A stretch of 64,000 bases of DNA from Sinonovacula constricta (GCA_007844125.1 CM017567.1:36196569-36260568), one strand, 5' to 3'; counted from the first letter of the stretch, positions 23,930 through 36,515 are shown. Notes: generated by a model not told the origin, from the sequence alone. Made by a program: numbers and translations.

Positions 23930-24155
23930 GCAGCGACATTTTATGATCATAATAGCAACGTCCAATCTTCTGATGGAGAAAGATCCCAGACAAATGTCTG
24001 GGTAGAACCACCGGCGCACCGCAAGCTGGAAGACCTTCCCACATTAAGTCCATCGTCCAGAACGGGACTCGAACCCATGAAATAAGAGACTAAGCAGTCA
24101 GAGGAGTTACAAATCGGCGACGTTACCATTACACTACGGGCATCGCCCATAACCA
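23930..24155 (-). mobile_element. tRNA-derived SINE, family C
   Basis: On the minus strand it begins GGGCGATGCCCGTAGTGTAA followed by TGGTAACG (A box) and later GGGTTCGAGTCCC (B box). The body contains GGTGGTTCTACCCAGACATT and TGTCTGGG, and it ends at GACGTTGCTATTATGATCAT-like sequence. Other copies are at 57668, 35000 and 38572. The tRNA-like head supports RNA polymerase III ancestry; the anticodon arm is degenerate, so it is not a tRNA gene. Confidence 0.8.
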
Positions 24156-25530
24156 TCCTTGTGTCTATACTTGTGCGTTGAGAAATGTGACCTTTCTTCT
24201 CTAGGCAAACTTTTCAACACATTCCTTGTGTGTATCGAGAGAAAGGATAGGAGATTTAAAAATGTTTTGCTCTCAACTCTTATGTTTTAGTTGCCGGTCA
24301 ATTTTAGGTAAAACACCAATAACAGCTGTTTTTATTTATTTCAAGTTAGGAATCAATAAATTATTTTCAATATTTTACTTAAGCGCAAAATGGCAATTCA
24401 AATACAATGAAACACATTAGGGTGTAACCTGTCCGGCTAATTGACATCATCATACAATTTATACTGTTTGTAAATATTAATATTCAGGAAACACTCTAGT
24501 TTGTTTAACTGCAAAGCTTATGATACTTTATCTTTTGTCTAACTTAACTTTTCTTGTACTGAGTACGCAGACCTTCAGTTCAAATATTTTTTTATGAATG
24601 CAGGAAATATTTTATGGTCAATAAAATGTCATAAGAAGCAAAGGCTAATTGCACGTGTTAACATAGAACACTCAATACAACAAAACAAACAAGCTTCATC
24701 ATTCCAAAGGCAGCTTTATAAACTTAAAATGTCGTAATACAAATGTGGTGAAAGAATGTTAATTGAAAAAGGAAACCTATCTTTTTTATAATTTTCATAT
24801 ACCCAGGACAAGTTTGAAATATCTAACGGTTGGGCCAGCAAAGTTTTTCGACTACAACGATGATGATCTTCAGAATGATTGACCGTTGTTGTAGACTAGT
24901 CAGTTTATGGAATGTCCATCATTTTAGTGATTATGGATAGTGTATTTGATTAACGTTCTTTAAGAATCATTAATTACCATTATAATGAACAGTTTCAGTG
25001 GGAAAAAGGCAACTTAAGGCATAAACTTAATCTGTATACAAAAGAAATTATTTTTTTCTGCTTTATGGCTTTCTCACTTACGGAAAAAGTGGACATAAAA
25101 CTACAGCCAGATATAGAAGCAAAAGCTATTATTCAGGTTTTTAATATAAGTACACACTTCTTTAATTTAGTTATATAACTGGACGAAACCCTAATGATGT
25201 AACCACAAATATGGTGTTATTACATGCCATGCAAGTTGTAAATGCACGAAACCGTTAACAATTACTGTCACATTTGTATGAAATAGCACATTCACCATGG
25301 TTTAATAGATAAAGTATTATCATTTAAGTAAAACGATCTTGCAACATACATTTAGACGTTTCGATGATGAAGAACAAAGTTCTGTCTTAAAATATTTAAG
25401 TCTTAGACTTATTTAGGTAAAGGTTGCGTTGTATATGGGATTGTACCATGGCCGGACTGGTCGTTGGGACTATCTGGGGACGCTGACTTGGGGCCATGGT
25501 TCGACAGTCACTGTTGGATTTCTGTCCCTT
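24156..25530. other. Intergenic sequence, nothing recognised
   Basis: Nothing beyond short open frames. ACAACG-x-TGATGAT...TTGTAGACTAG near 24855-24900 is a weak inverted arrangement only. Confidence 0.4.
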
Positions 25531-25539
25531 CATCTCTCC

Positions 25540-26010
25540 ATGACATCTTCATGACATTTGTTCTATGACGTCATATATATGTTCTTATTATACGGCTTTG
25601 CTTGTGCTGTTTAATTACAAACTCCTCTCTAATTTGGAACGGTTTGGTTGCCGTGGTTTTTATGGTTTATTATATTACAACCCATTTATTTCTACATATT
25701 TTTCTGTTTGTATGTTCCTTTTATCGGTTTTAACTTACGATGCATGTTCTTACGGTTAGATGTCTCACTTTGATGGAATATTTTCAATTACATAATTTGT
25801 TTAATAGAAAATCCAGTCGGTCCTTGTACCAACTTACCCTTCCAAGGCGGTAACTGCTGGTTTGTCTTTTTGTGTGTTATGTTTCGTTTCTGTGTTTTTG
25901 TCACTTTTACATTACCATGTTTGCCTTTGTCTAAAGGTTGATTACATTTAAATATCTGGGGTAATACTTATAGGACCTTTTCATATTTACCTATTAGGTA
26001 TTTGGGCATT
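25540..26010 (-). repeat. R1 copy, minus strand, with long extension
   Basis: The core reads TTCCAAGGCGGTAACTGC and is followed by TTTTGTCACTTTTACATTAC, CTTTGTCTAAAGGTTGA and ATAGGACCTTTTCATATTTA. Before the core, TGTTCTTACGGTTAGATGTC and CACTTTGATGG match 44097-44129 (CACTTTGACGG). R1 therefore has a longer variant of at least 450 bases. Confidence 0.7.
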
Positions 26011-26084
26011 GTTAATTTCTAAGTTTGGCAATAGAACCGCATATAGGGAAATCGTTTAATGATCCTTTTTTATAAATAAAGAAA

Positions 26085-26260
26085 TACGACAGTCCTATGA
26101 GTACAGCAACATATTCCAAAATTTGAAACGGCACATGACAAAGGCAGTCACATGCAAATCAAATGTAAAAGTAAGAACAAATCTTTGATAATTCATTTAA
26201 CAAAATGAACAACGAAACAGTTAGCGCCGTGGAACGGTCAGTCGGCAATATTCGAACAAA
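26085..26260 (+). repeat. R1 dispersed repeat copy
   Basis: GTCCTATGAGTACAGCAACA, GACAAAGGCAGTCACATGCA, ATTCATTTAACAAAATGAAC and GCCGTGGAACGGTCAGTCGG are present; the copy stops inside the core at GCAATATTCG. Confidence 0.75.
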
Positions 26261-26654
26261 AACCTGTCTTTATTGATTTGTATTTCTCAAACGTACAGCC
26301 TGGTACAATGAACCTCTCACTGCAAACCAAGTGGGCTGTTAATGTCCGCAAAACCGTGTGATTTACTTATTATATATTATGGTAAAAAAAATGTGGTCGC
26401 CTTCTCTGCCACAAGTGTTCCAAGTCGGTTACTAATGCCTTCATTCTATTTGTGTGGGGCCCAATCTCAGTTGTTTTGTACCCTAGTCTACAGCAAATTA
26501 AACCTTTAATATATGCACTAATACACAAATCCCATTTAAATCCCATAGATCATAATTAAGTTGTAACCTTACAAGGAAGTCAGAAAAAACATCGGAGTAA
26601 AAACACCATTTGATTAGAAATAACAGCCACGCTCGAAGAATTTATTTATTCAAA

Positions 26655-26880
26655 TAAGAATATATGACGAAGTCCTATGAGTATTGCAACATATACCAAA
26701 CTCCGAAAAGGCACAGAACAAGGGTATTTCACATGCAAGCCAAGCGAAAAGTAAGAACAGATTTGTGATGAGTCATTTAAGGAAAAGAGCAAACCCGACA
26801 GTTACCGCCTTGGAACGGTCAGTCGGCAATATGGACCGACTGGGGTGCTTAAACCGGTTTGACAGAGCTAATGCGAGACG
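26655..26880 (+). repeat. R1 dispersed repeat copy
   Basis: AGTCCTATGAGTATTGCAAC, GGTATTTCACATGCAAGCC, TGAGTCATTTAAGGAAAAGA, the full core and CTTAAACCGGTTTGACAGAG are present. The 77-codon open frame across it is repeat-derived and recurs at 18272 and on the minus strand at 20356, so it is not a gene. Confidence 0.85.
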
Positions 26881-27779
26881 GCATTCAAGAATAAAACGCT
26901 TCACAATTTCTATTTAATTATTTCCACATTTGGTTGTGTTTTACACCTCGGTTAAGTGCTAGCAAATCAAAATACAAATTCAAATGTTTCTTTGTGTACA
27001 ATTGGTAAAATATAACCATATGCTAAACGTATGCACGGATCAAATACACAAAAGAAAATCTGTTGCGGTAAAATATTAGAATTTGCCTATAATAACATTC
27101 CTATTTATCAACTATTAGTTTTATTCTACGTCATTTTAATTTTTAACCGTTCGAAGTATTTTCAATTCGGAGAAATTGTGTTAATACGGAAAAGGTTCTT
27201 GTTGCTTAATAGTACAATCTGTCAGTGTTGTGAGAAAATTGCCAGATTATTCTATTTAAAGCAAAGCCGCACATCCTTTTTAAACCTTATTCAGGTCGTT
27301 AACAAATTCGCCTTGAGACTTTTAATTATAAATATTTATTAATAAGATTTGTCATTTAATTAGTAGAAGCCGCCTCTACATTGCTATTATGTGCTATTTT
27401 CGTCAAATTGCAAAATAATCAAGTAATTTCAAATATAAATAATCTAAGGTAAATAATCCGCTGTTTTATGAGCTTTATAAAAACACATTCTAATACCATG
27501 AATAAAATTTGAAGCTTTGATTGTAATTATTAAGGATCATGTTGTGTAAGTATTTATAAGCATAAAGCCAAAAAAATCGAAGAAAAACATGAGACAGTTT
27601 TGCGCATAATAACAATATTTAACCGACAACGGTTCAGTGTCAATTTCATAAACATTTTAAGGAAAATTTCAGCATCCATTAACAGTAATGCTCAAATTTA
27701 AAAACTCAAAGAATAGGAAATTAAAATTTCTATTTTCTTTGCTCTAGGGAGCACCAATAATTGTTTTCGAATACTGACA
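26881..27779. other. Intergenic sequence, one unrecognised 103-codon frame
   Basis: The frame at 27031-27342 (+) has Cys-rich patches (ICQCCEK) but AT-rich codon use, no recognisable family and no splice context. I do not call it a gene. Confidence 0.35.
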
Positions 27780-28200
27780 TCAGTTGATAATCAAATTAAA
27801 AAGTAACACATGTTCTTTTTCTTAATTAACTAAACCTACACTTGTTTGGGCTACACCAAAAAACAAACATGTTCATACCGTCAAAAGATATTGTTTTTCC
27901 AGCTTTGATAAAATAATGAAATGCAGTCACGGTTTTTGACTCTCTGTAAAAGGTATTTTAACTCCACTTAATCATCGACGAGGGCAGGTGAGGTGAATTC
28001 TCTGTATGATATAGTTAAACACCTCATTCAAGAGTACTAGAAATTGTTGCATAAAATAGTCTTTACTTTTCAGTATTGTAAAAAGGCTAAAAATATAGTA
28101 TTTAAAAGAAAAAAAATATTGAAAGGAAACGTGTTTTGGCTTTAAGTAGATTGTTATATGTTAATATATAAGTGATTTGATATTGGCGCTGTTTTAAAGC
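27780..28200 (+). repeat. Old duplicated segment (partner 22240-22700)
   Basis: Second member of the pair; it is more diverged and carries extra A-rich insertions around 28110. Confidence 0.65.
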
Positions 28201-28512
28201 AGGCCGTCGTGATTGTGAGCGTGGCGGCTGTTTTTATAGGACTTATAACGTATAGTTATTTAATAATAAAAATTAATAAAATATATGTCAGTGGCGTAAC
28301 TAAATAAACTAAACGTATAAGGATATATAAATCATAAAAATGTTTATTACATTGTCAGTGACATAAGGCCACGTGACACGCTCGTTCTACTGTATGCAAC
28401 TGGTCATCTTAAACACAGGCTTGAAATCTTTATTGTCAAATATTTTGGAAAACATAACTCAGTTGATAAAATGTCCTAAAAGACAAAAGATTATCGTTTA
28501 TAACTCAGAGCT

Positions 28513-28558
28513 TTATTATTATTGTTATTATTATTATAATTATTATTATTATTATTAC

Positions 28559-28612
<54 letters not shown>
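28513..28612. repeat. (TTA)n microsatellite
   Basis: About 100 bases of TTA units with a few interruptions. The poly-Tyr open frame across it is not a gene. Confidence 0.95.
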
Positions 28613-28724
28613 TTTTTAAGAGAAATGAATAAGGATTATTAAACTGTTTAAACTTAATTTGCAGTTTGAAGACATGAATACCGCGCGGCAGTTAATAAAG
28701 TTAGAAACTCCCAAAAAATTTTGT

Positions 28725-28980
28725 ATAGGTAAATAAGAAAAGGTCCCATCAAAATTTTCACAGATATTTAAATTTTATCTACCAGTAGACAAAGGCAAAT
28801 AAGGTAAATGTAAATGTGACAAAAACACTTAGACGAGACATAACACACATAAAGAAAAACCACCAGTTACCGCCTTGGAACGGTCAATCGGCAAACGGGC
28901 CGACTAGGGTGCTTAAACCTGGTTTGTGAAGCGCTCCAACTTCGCACTTCCTGAAGGTTTTTCTATCAAACAAACAGTGA
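28725..28980 (+). repeat. R1 dispersed repeat copy, complete short form
   Basis: It runs from ATAGGTAAATAAGAAAAGGT through CAGTTACCGCCTTGGAACGG and GGGCCGACTAGGGTGCTTAA to CACTTCCTGAAGGTTTTTCT. With 44150-44400 it defines the roughly 240-base short form. Confidence 0.85.
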
Positions 28981-28984
28981 TGTC

Positions 28985-29630
28985 GATTTGATAGCTGTAG
29001 ATGAGCACTTGAGTACTTATAAGAGCCGCTTTAATTTTGATAACAGACTTTTACCATTTAAGCTGCAATTTAAATTATGGAACCTTAGACCTCTTTATTA
29101 TTTTCTTTTTGTCACTTTAGCGTTAGACTTGTACTATAAGAATGTATTTAGTATATTTCTTTTGTCCTTGAAAATGTTTAAAGGGCAAGATGTTTATTTA
29201 GGCTTTGCAAAATGACGATTTAGTTCTTTAAAGAAAAGAAAAGGTGTTACATGTAATCGAATTTCAAAACAAAAAACAAAAAAAAAAAAAAAACAAAAAA
29301 AAAACAACAAAAAACAAAAAAACCTTCCCAGAAGTCGTACAAATACAGGGTTGTGATAAACACGCCAAGTAAAAAAAAGTACTCCTTCGGCTTTCCCGAT
29401 ACGAACAGTGCTCACTTACTAATCAACATTCATTATTAGTTAATTACAGTTTCAGTCTTTTCGGGTTTCTCCCAGGTAATTATCTATTTATTCCTGTTAA
29501 AGAAAGGTCAGAGTCTTATACAGAAACGTTGAAAAGACCTTATTACTGTCCACGTTACAGGTTTTCCACCAAGTTTATAGATGGAATAAACACGCCATCT
29601 GAAACATACTTTCGTTCATGTATCTCTTTC
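28985..29630. other. Intergenic sequence with A-rich tract
   Basis: 29264-29323 is an A-rich tract with C interruptions. No gene was recognised. Confidence 0.5.
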
Positions 29631-29633
29631 TGA

Positions 29634-29905
29634 GGGATTGGGATTGGGATTAGCCGGCATTTTTGCCGATACTGCGCAGCGACATTTCAGCACAGGGGCA
29701 CTTATGAGGTGCCCAGGGACTGAACCCGGTCGGTCCATTATACTGACACCGACGAGTCAGGCGTAATGCTGTCCCCATAGCCCCGAGCGTTAGGAGGGAA
29801 GCCACTACTACCAACTTTAAAGTCTTTGGTATGACCCGGTCGGGGTTCGAACCCACGACCTTCCGATCCGCAAGCCGACGCTCTACCAGATCGGGAGGTC
29901 GTGGG
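29634..29905 (-). mobile_element. tRNA-derived SINE, family A
   Basis: On the minus strand the head has an A box (TCTGGTAGAGCGTCGGCTTG) and a B box (GGGTTCGAACCCC). The body contains AAAGTTGGTAGTAGTGGCTT, GGGGACAGCATTACGCCTGA, CTCGTCGGTGTCAGTATAAT and GTATCGGCAAAAATGCCGG. It ends in repeated CCCAATCCC. Five copies occur in this window. TATCGGCAAAAATGCCGG-type sequence near the end is a small hairpin shared by all copies. Confidence 0.85.
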
Positions 29906-32900
29906 TATCTCTTTCTGAACGCTTAATCAAAGTTATGATTGCAAACACTGAGCCCGACAATGAAAAACCCTTTGTGGCCTTAAATTAAGTTTTAATTGCA
30001 GTTTTAAGGGCATTATGACACTGAGGTTACAAACCAGGCGCCACATGCAGAAACAATTCTCCGTCGACACTTTGTTCTGATTTAAACACATTATTTCCAT
30101 TATCATAATGCAGCATACTTTCTTATTTAGTGGATATAAAAAATATAACTGTTTTTTGTTGTTGTAAAATGTCATTTGATGGTTAAAAAAACTGCTTAAA
30201 AATGAAAAGAAATAATTTGAAAAGATAATTTTTATGTTAAATAGGACTTATTTAAACAATAATTGCTCCAACAAAATATAAATGAAATTTCAGTGGTTTA
30301 CTTTTTACGAGAAAAACATTTGTAAACAAATTCTCATTTGAAAATATCGTGTAACTTAAATTTTACGTGCATTTGCTTAATTATAGAAATATACATGACG
30401 CATGTTTGATTGCTATATCTTTTATAGAAATACCATGGTCAAACAGATTGTCACGTACAAAATATCGTTTTTGCCGATTTGTCATGGAAATGAATAGATA
30501 GAGAAGTGAAAACCATCTTCAGAATGGATAGGCGACATCCAAGGTGCTGTAGACAGAATGTGCTTGAGTAAAGAAAAGGCATGACAACCTTTACTGTCAC
30601 AACAATAGCAGTGGCAGTATTTAATTTCATGACGGTTAACGACTTAAGGCCTATTGTCAATGGCTTTTCGTTGATCAAATATATAATTATTTCTTAAAGT
30701 TTTAGTACCTGTTATTGTGATTTCGTCGCCATTGCCAGCTACAGTAGCATTCCGACCTTGGAAGCTGCGAAGTTCCAATCTGCATAAAATGCTATTTTCG
30801 TAAGCAATAAACACCTGCCAGTACCTCGCTATACAGCTGTGAATTCGTTCCATTGCCTGTATTGCCCTTTTTAATGGTCTGCTAAACCGCTATTTATTTA
30901 TAGTTGGAAGCTGCACCAAAGCCTCTTTTCACTAAAAAGGCTTATAAGGTTAATGTAAAAATGTTGCGAATTCCTTTTATTGCCTGCTACACCGTTTTCT
31001 CAGTACAGATAGCTTTTTCAAGTGGTTCAACTCTTTAGGGCGATGTCAATTAAGCTTCGTTAGAGTTTAATTGAAGTTTTTTTTTCAAAGAAATAATTTC
31101 AAATTTGTCTGTTCGAAATCTTTAAAGTACTACATCCGTTGTGACTGAAACGAATACAATTCCGCTTTTGTTACATAAGTAGACTAAATTAAAAATGACA
31201 GATGAAACTGACACGAATGTCGGCTTTTAGATATTGTTGTAACCATAATAAGCTTCACTGATTTACCCTCTCATGGACTGGTAAAATATTTAATAAAAAT
31301 AGATATAATGATCTCTTCTCTGTGTCAAGCACACCCGGTATATATATATCATTATATCTGCATTAAGTGGACACCGATTTCAGATAATTGAAATACTGTT
31401 GTTTCGACGATACAATTAGCGATACATTCTTAATTTACTTCTCAAGTTCTTTTTCTTCGAATTAAGTGCTAGTCTTAAATCTGCAGTTTGGGAAACCGAA
31501 GCTAGAGCGCATCTCCAGTATAAAACATTCGGCAATTCCTATTTTCACATGTATCATTGATACGTTATATGTCAATATCGCATAATTAGAACGACAGGTC
31601 ATCGGTGATTTAAAAAAACCCTCAATAACTGAACTGTGAGGTCATAAACAAGATATGTCATAAAAGTCAGCCATATTTGTTTTCAAATGTAGCTTATAAT
31701 GATTTGAAATCATGTATCCCATTATCCCATATCACTAAAATACACTACCAGCATTTTATAAGATATTTGTTGCAGTCTTGTGTGTATACTACTTTTCTCT
31801 GTCAAGTAAGATGGCCATATACTGGCTTGATACTTCAAGCATATATTACTGGACGTAAAGTCACCTTTTATACCAAACAGTAATTGCAATGAAAAGCATT
31901 AGGTTTACATTAAAAAGGCGCGTTTCACTGACGATTCCTTTGTGCGTGCATATTCCCATCCATGATCATTCATAACACACAGGCACCATATGGGATTGGA
32001 ACTTTTAAACAAACCTTATTAGACTTGTTACCGGGTAAGTTTTCTTCCTAATATAGTAATACTTTGCTTGAATTTCGCAAGCATTAAAGCCTTTAAAATA
32101 AGCTATTTTGGTCAACGTTTTGCGCTCCTAGTCTGTGTATTGGATTAAATATTCAAAATTAGACTCCCAGCCTCATAATTTACGTTTCAAAAATAAGATA
32201 CTCTATTTTGGTTGAAACAGATTTGCGACAAATTTTGTTGAACATTTGCTAGCAGCATATTATCAGTATTTACTTCAATTACATTTCATAGAATTTGAAG
32301 GCAGCTTCACATCAATCAACCTTTTAATCAAACTTACTGAAATGATCGATTCTATTTGTTGCAGATTTCATTTTGTAAGAATAACTATGCCACTGACTCG
32401 ATTATATTGTACTGTATACGAACTGTCTATGAAGTGTTAGGTGAGTGATCCATCGGTTCCAAGAGATAAATACAATGCCGTATCATCTCTGAAATATAAA
32501 AATACACTAATACATTATTGAAGAAAAGGTATAAATGGTTGAGGTTTATGTAAATATTACTTGACATTTAGGCATGGCAAATACTTATGTTAACTTAAAT
32601 TAATTGGAAAATAATGAAATCTATGGGTATGATTTTAATATACAATTTTGCATGAAAACTTCATTAATTGAATGAAAATAACTCGGTCAACTTGTAAACT
32701 ATAATGATGAATGTTTTTCGATTGCTTTTATTGACATCGTCAAAAAAACTAGTCATACTTACACCAATCGTTTTAATTCGAACCTTTTAAAAACGAGCTC
32801 CTCTGATAAAATTTCTTCTAAATGACCATAGACAATAAAATGAAATGCTAATTTTTCTATAGGAAACAAATGATGCTTTTGTCTAACCATTGTTTTCATC

Positions 32901-33065
32901 TGTCAACAAAATGCTTTGTCTTTTGGCATTGCATCTTTACATATCGCAATTTGACATTATTCCTCTGCCGATGCCGATTTTCTCATCGTGGCATCTAATT
33001 TGTTATGTTTTCAGTATTCAGTGAACAAAACAATGAAGTGTATTTATCAGTTCACCAATACAAAT
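29906..33065. other. Intergenic sequence; SINE B fragment at 31330
   Basis: At 31340-31410 a fragment reads TATATCTGCATTAAGTGGAC, ACCGATTTCAGATAATTGAA, ATACTGTTG, matching the 3' part of SINE B. A minus-strand frame near 30715-30853 (WQVFIAYENSILCRLELRSF and following) ends at a possible donor, but no matching exon or family was found. No gene is called. Confidence 0.4.
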
Positions 33066-33069
33066 GTGG

Positions 33070-33340
33070 GTGACCGGTCGCAATAGCTCAGGTAGTAGAC
33101 CATCGGCTTGCGGATCGGAGGTCGTGGGTTTAAACCACGGACGGGTCAAACCAGGGACTTAAAAGTTGATAGTAGTGGCTTCCGCTCGGGGCTAAGGGGA
33201 CAGCATTATGCCTGACTCGTCGGTGTCAGTATAATGAACCGGCCGGGTTCAGTTCCTGGCACTTGCCCCTGTGCTATCATGATAGGAATGTCGCTGCACA
33301 GTATCGGCAAAAATACCGGCAAATCCCAATCCCAAAAGTG
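33070..33340 (+). mobile_element. tRNA-derived SINE, family A
   Basis: It starts CCGGTCGCAATAGCTCAGGT (A-box region), followed by GGTCGTGGGTTTAAACCACG (altered B box) and the full body to GTATCGGCAAAAATACCGGC and AAATCCCAATCCCA. Complete except for scattered substitutions. Confidence 0.9.
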
Positions 33341-34990
33341 GGTTATCGAGCATAATCTATGGGTTTTACTGAATGAAACACGTCAAGTTATGTGACAAAT
33401 ATTGTTATAACACAATCAATAGATAGAAAATGGGACTTAACATAAACTGATACCAAAGATAAAACAGGAAGAAATATGAATTTATAATAACCGGAAATAA
33501 TAAACAAATGAAAATTTGCACACTATGACTCCATAGACATTAAACAAAAATGATAGTATACATGCACATTTAATTATAAAGAAACAATTATAGAAAAATA
33601 AATGTAAAACATCCCCAAATATTTATATAAAGCAAATTGAATCATTCTTGGCATTAAGCTGGCCAGCTAAGTATCTTATGCATCAATACGATTTCTTATT
33701 CAAGCTAATGTGGACGCTAAGTAAATGTCAACATTCCATTGTCGTATGCGCAAATCACTTATGTCTACAATTAGGTCTCATCGGATATTATTCTATCTTT
33801 AGTATCAAGGCTTTATTTCATGGAATTCTTCTAGCTTTGCTCGTTACACGTCAAGAATAAAACGCGCATTGACTGATTGATTGTTTTAGAGTGAGATGAT
33901 GCGGTCATTTTGTGTAAACCATGATGGGAAAAGCGATAATAAAGTTATACCGAAATAAAATACACTGTATTTCTTTGATCACAGATTCTACAAATGATTT
34001 ATTCATTGCTAAACTTATTATTTAATCAAATATCCACATAAATGACAATGTGTAGCTTTATAAATATGTTAAATGTATTATAACATTTTATCTTTGATAT
34101 TAAATGAAATGTCACATAAATGCTTGTTTCGTCAGATTAATACATTAAATTATAAATTGTTTGAATGATTTAATTGGAAGAACACTGTGGAAACAGGTCT
34201 AAATCACTCAAATAATGCATGCCACATGCACTTAAAATCATCATAACAAGCCATTGTTTTTTGAAAAGAAAACAAAACTTCTTTCTATGGAAAAATATCA
34301 AGTATATGATAAAAACCTCTATAATATACGAGAGTGTACGGTCTTGTTTTGCCTAAAATTACAATCATGTCGTATTAGTAGTTGAAATTCTAGGGTTTCA
34401 TTTTTTACAAGTCAAGGCTTATTTCTCTTGTTGTAGTTATTGCCTTACCGTAATAAGTTACAAAAAATGAATTAGAGCTAAAATAAAAAATTACCAAATT
34501 TATAATATATGCTCATACCTTGTATGTGTGTATTGAAAACATTATGAATTATTGGAGTATAAAAAAGTGTGTTTTTCGTAGCTTTAAATATAATAAATTC
34601 GGTTCTGTGTTATTTTTGATGTTTTGTATGGACGAATCGCTTAACAAGCGAGATAATCTCTTATGTAAGTCGTAACAAAGTAAATATGATCATCAAAAAC
34701 AGGGCATTTCCGCCAAATATTAGAATGTGTTCAGATATGCTTTTGAATTTGTTCCGTTGAAACCAACAGTTATAAAATATAAAGTGTAGTTGTAATTCTT
34801 TTTTAAATCACAAATCATTTACAAAGCGAACGCCACTTGTTGAGTCAAAATCTACAAATATCCAATAAAACCACCCAATAACAATAATCATACTATAACC
34901 TTTTCTCTCCTTCGAAAGTGTTAAAATCTATTTTCATATAGTGATATTAGATTTCTTTTGCCAAGAAAATTCAGTTTTCATTTTATGTTT
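33341..34990. other. AT-rich intergenic sequence, nothing recognised
   Basis: A 70-codon frame at 33648-33860 (+) has no recognised motif. No repeat family was seen. Confidence 0.4.
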
Positions 34991-34994
34991 TTGA

Positions 34995-35150
34995 GGTTCA
35001 TCGCAGCGACCAATTGTGATCATTATAGCGTCGTGCAGCTGTTTTGGCGGAGGAAGACAAATGTCAGGGTAGGACCACCGGTCAGCTGGCCAGCTGGAAG
35101 ACGTTCTAACATTACGTCCCTCGCCCTGAACATTTTAATTGGGAAATCTG
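34995..35150 (-). mobile_element. SINE family C fragment
   Basis: Read on the plus strand: CGCAGCGACCAATTGTGATC, GCTGTTTTGGCGGAGGAAGA, ACAAATGTCAGG...GACCACCGGTC and CAGCTGGAAGACG. It is the 3' half of the element; the tRNA-like head is lost. Confidence 0.7.
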
Positions 35151-35635
35151 AACCGAAAAATTTTGTAGACTTGCTACATACACATTAATTTCATCATTGG
35201 CAAAAGTCGTTTCTGTGTATTAAATTGTTTAACGTGGCATGTATAAAAACAATTTACTTCCTTGTACTGTCGGCTTCAATCTTTAAACACTACGTTGATA
35301 TGTACCAGTCATAAATCATGGCTTAACTTTTGAAATTTACATTAAGCCCTTTGTCTCTTCGAATTTTCCAACAAAGAGATTTATATCCTTCATTTTCTCA
35401 CTGGAAACTAGACACACATGCTGAATATTATGCCACTCAATATAATGGAATACAACAGGAATACATGCATAAAGACAGTGGTATTCAAATAGAAAATTAT
35501 CCCCCGGTAAACATTTTGAGGCCTGTTATAGGGATTGGCTTAAACATAAATAGATAAATAGATATTAAAATGTCGTTGAAATGTGGCCTTTAGGAATATG
35601 GCTGCCTCTGTGTCCAGTATATACTATATTATCAA
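35151..35635. other. Intergenic sequence, nothing recognised
   Basis: A 75-codon frame at 35330-35557 (+) shows no known domain. Confidence 0.4.
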
Positions 35636-35649
35636 CCAATGCCAGAATG

Positions 35650-35872
35650 ACCCGGAATGCGGATCGGAAGGTCGCGGATTCAAACCCCGGCCTGGTCAAA
35701 CCAAAGGCTTTAAATTGGTAGTAGCGGCTTCCCTCCTAACACTCGGGGCTAAAGGGATAGCATTACGCCTGACTCTTCGTCGTCAGTATAATGGACCGGC
35801 CTGTGCTATAATGATAGAAATGTCGTTGCACAGTATCGGCAAAAATGCCGGCAAATACCATCCCATCCCAGA
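35650..35872 (+). mobile_element. SINE family A, 5'-truncated with internal deletion
   Basis: It starts at CGGAATGCGGATCGGAAGGT. The body is intact to GTATAATGGACCGGCC, then jumps directly to TGTGCTATAATGATAG. About 36 bases between (the GGGTTCAGTCCCTGGGCACC region) are missing. It ends CCATCCCATCCCA, directly before SINE B. Confidence 0.85.
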
Positions 35873-35877
35873 ATGAC

Positions 35878-36185
35878 CGTACCTGGTAGCGCAATCGGTA
35901 GAGAGTCGGCTCCAGGTACGGGAGACCACGGGATCGAACGCGGGCCGCGACATATCAAAGTCGTAAAAATGGTAGTGGTATAGAACCAACGCTCAAGCAA
36001 CTATAAATGTATTTCCACGACTGGTTGGCCCGGTGTCAGGATAATGTGATAATGTAGGTGTGAAATCATGGTGTTCACTGCATGCTATACACAATGAAGA
36101 CATCACTACATTTGCTTCAAGTGGACACCATCGCCAGATAACTGAATTACTGCTGGTGGGACGAAAAACCCAACAAATAAACGAC
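35878..36185 (+). mobile_element. tRNA-derived SINE, family B, near complete
   Basis: The head GTACCTGGTAGCGCAATCGG, TAGAGAGTCGGCTCCAGGTA and GGGATCGAACGCGGG represents A and B boxes. The body runs ACGCTCAAGCAACTATAAAT, CCACGACTGGTTGGCCCGGT, GCATGCTATACACAATGAAG, CTTCAAGTGGACACCATCGC, ATTACTGCTGGTGGGACG and the tail AAAAACCCAACAAATAAACG. It is the reference copy for the family. Confidence 0.85.
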
Positions 36186-36271
36186 CGGAAGAATTCTAGC
36201 AAGTTTACAAGAATGCCTGCAGGTTTCTGTATTAAAATCCATACATTCTATTCAAGCAAACAAGAAATAAA

Positions 36272-36515
36272 GCGTCGGCTTGCGGATCGAAAGGTCGCGG
36301 GTTCAAACCCCGGGCGTGTCAACCAAAGTTGGTAGTAGTGACCTCCCTTCTAACGTTTGGAGCTAAGGGACAGCATTACGCCTGACTCGTCCGTGTCAGT
36401 ATAATGGACCGGCCGGGTTCTATCCCTGGGCACATCATAAGTGCCACTGTGCTATAATGATAGAAATGTCGCTGTACTGTATCGGCAAAATTGCCAGCAA
36501 ATCCTATCACATCCA
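36272..36515 (+). mobile_element. SINE family A, 5'-truncated
   Basis: It begins AGCGTCGGCTTGCGGATCGA and keeps the B box GCGGGTTCAAACCCCG. The body continues to CTGTATCGGCAAAATTGCCAGCAAATCC-like sequence. It is the third SINE within 900 bases (A, B, A). Confidence 0.85.

Noticed and set aside
18272..26917. Recurring frame LTKRANPTVTALERSVGNIDRLGC
   Set aside because: It is the translation of the R1 core in several copies; most copies are broken and both strands are open, so there is no sign of coding selection.
27031..27342. 103-codon plus-strand frame
   Set aside because: No recognisable domain, AT-driven composition and no splice context; chance is sufficient.
30644..30853. Possible host exon ending LELRSFQGRN...ITITG at a GT
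   Set aside because: The acceptor is weak, no neighbouring exon fits, and no family was recognised.
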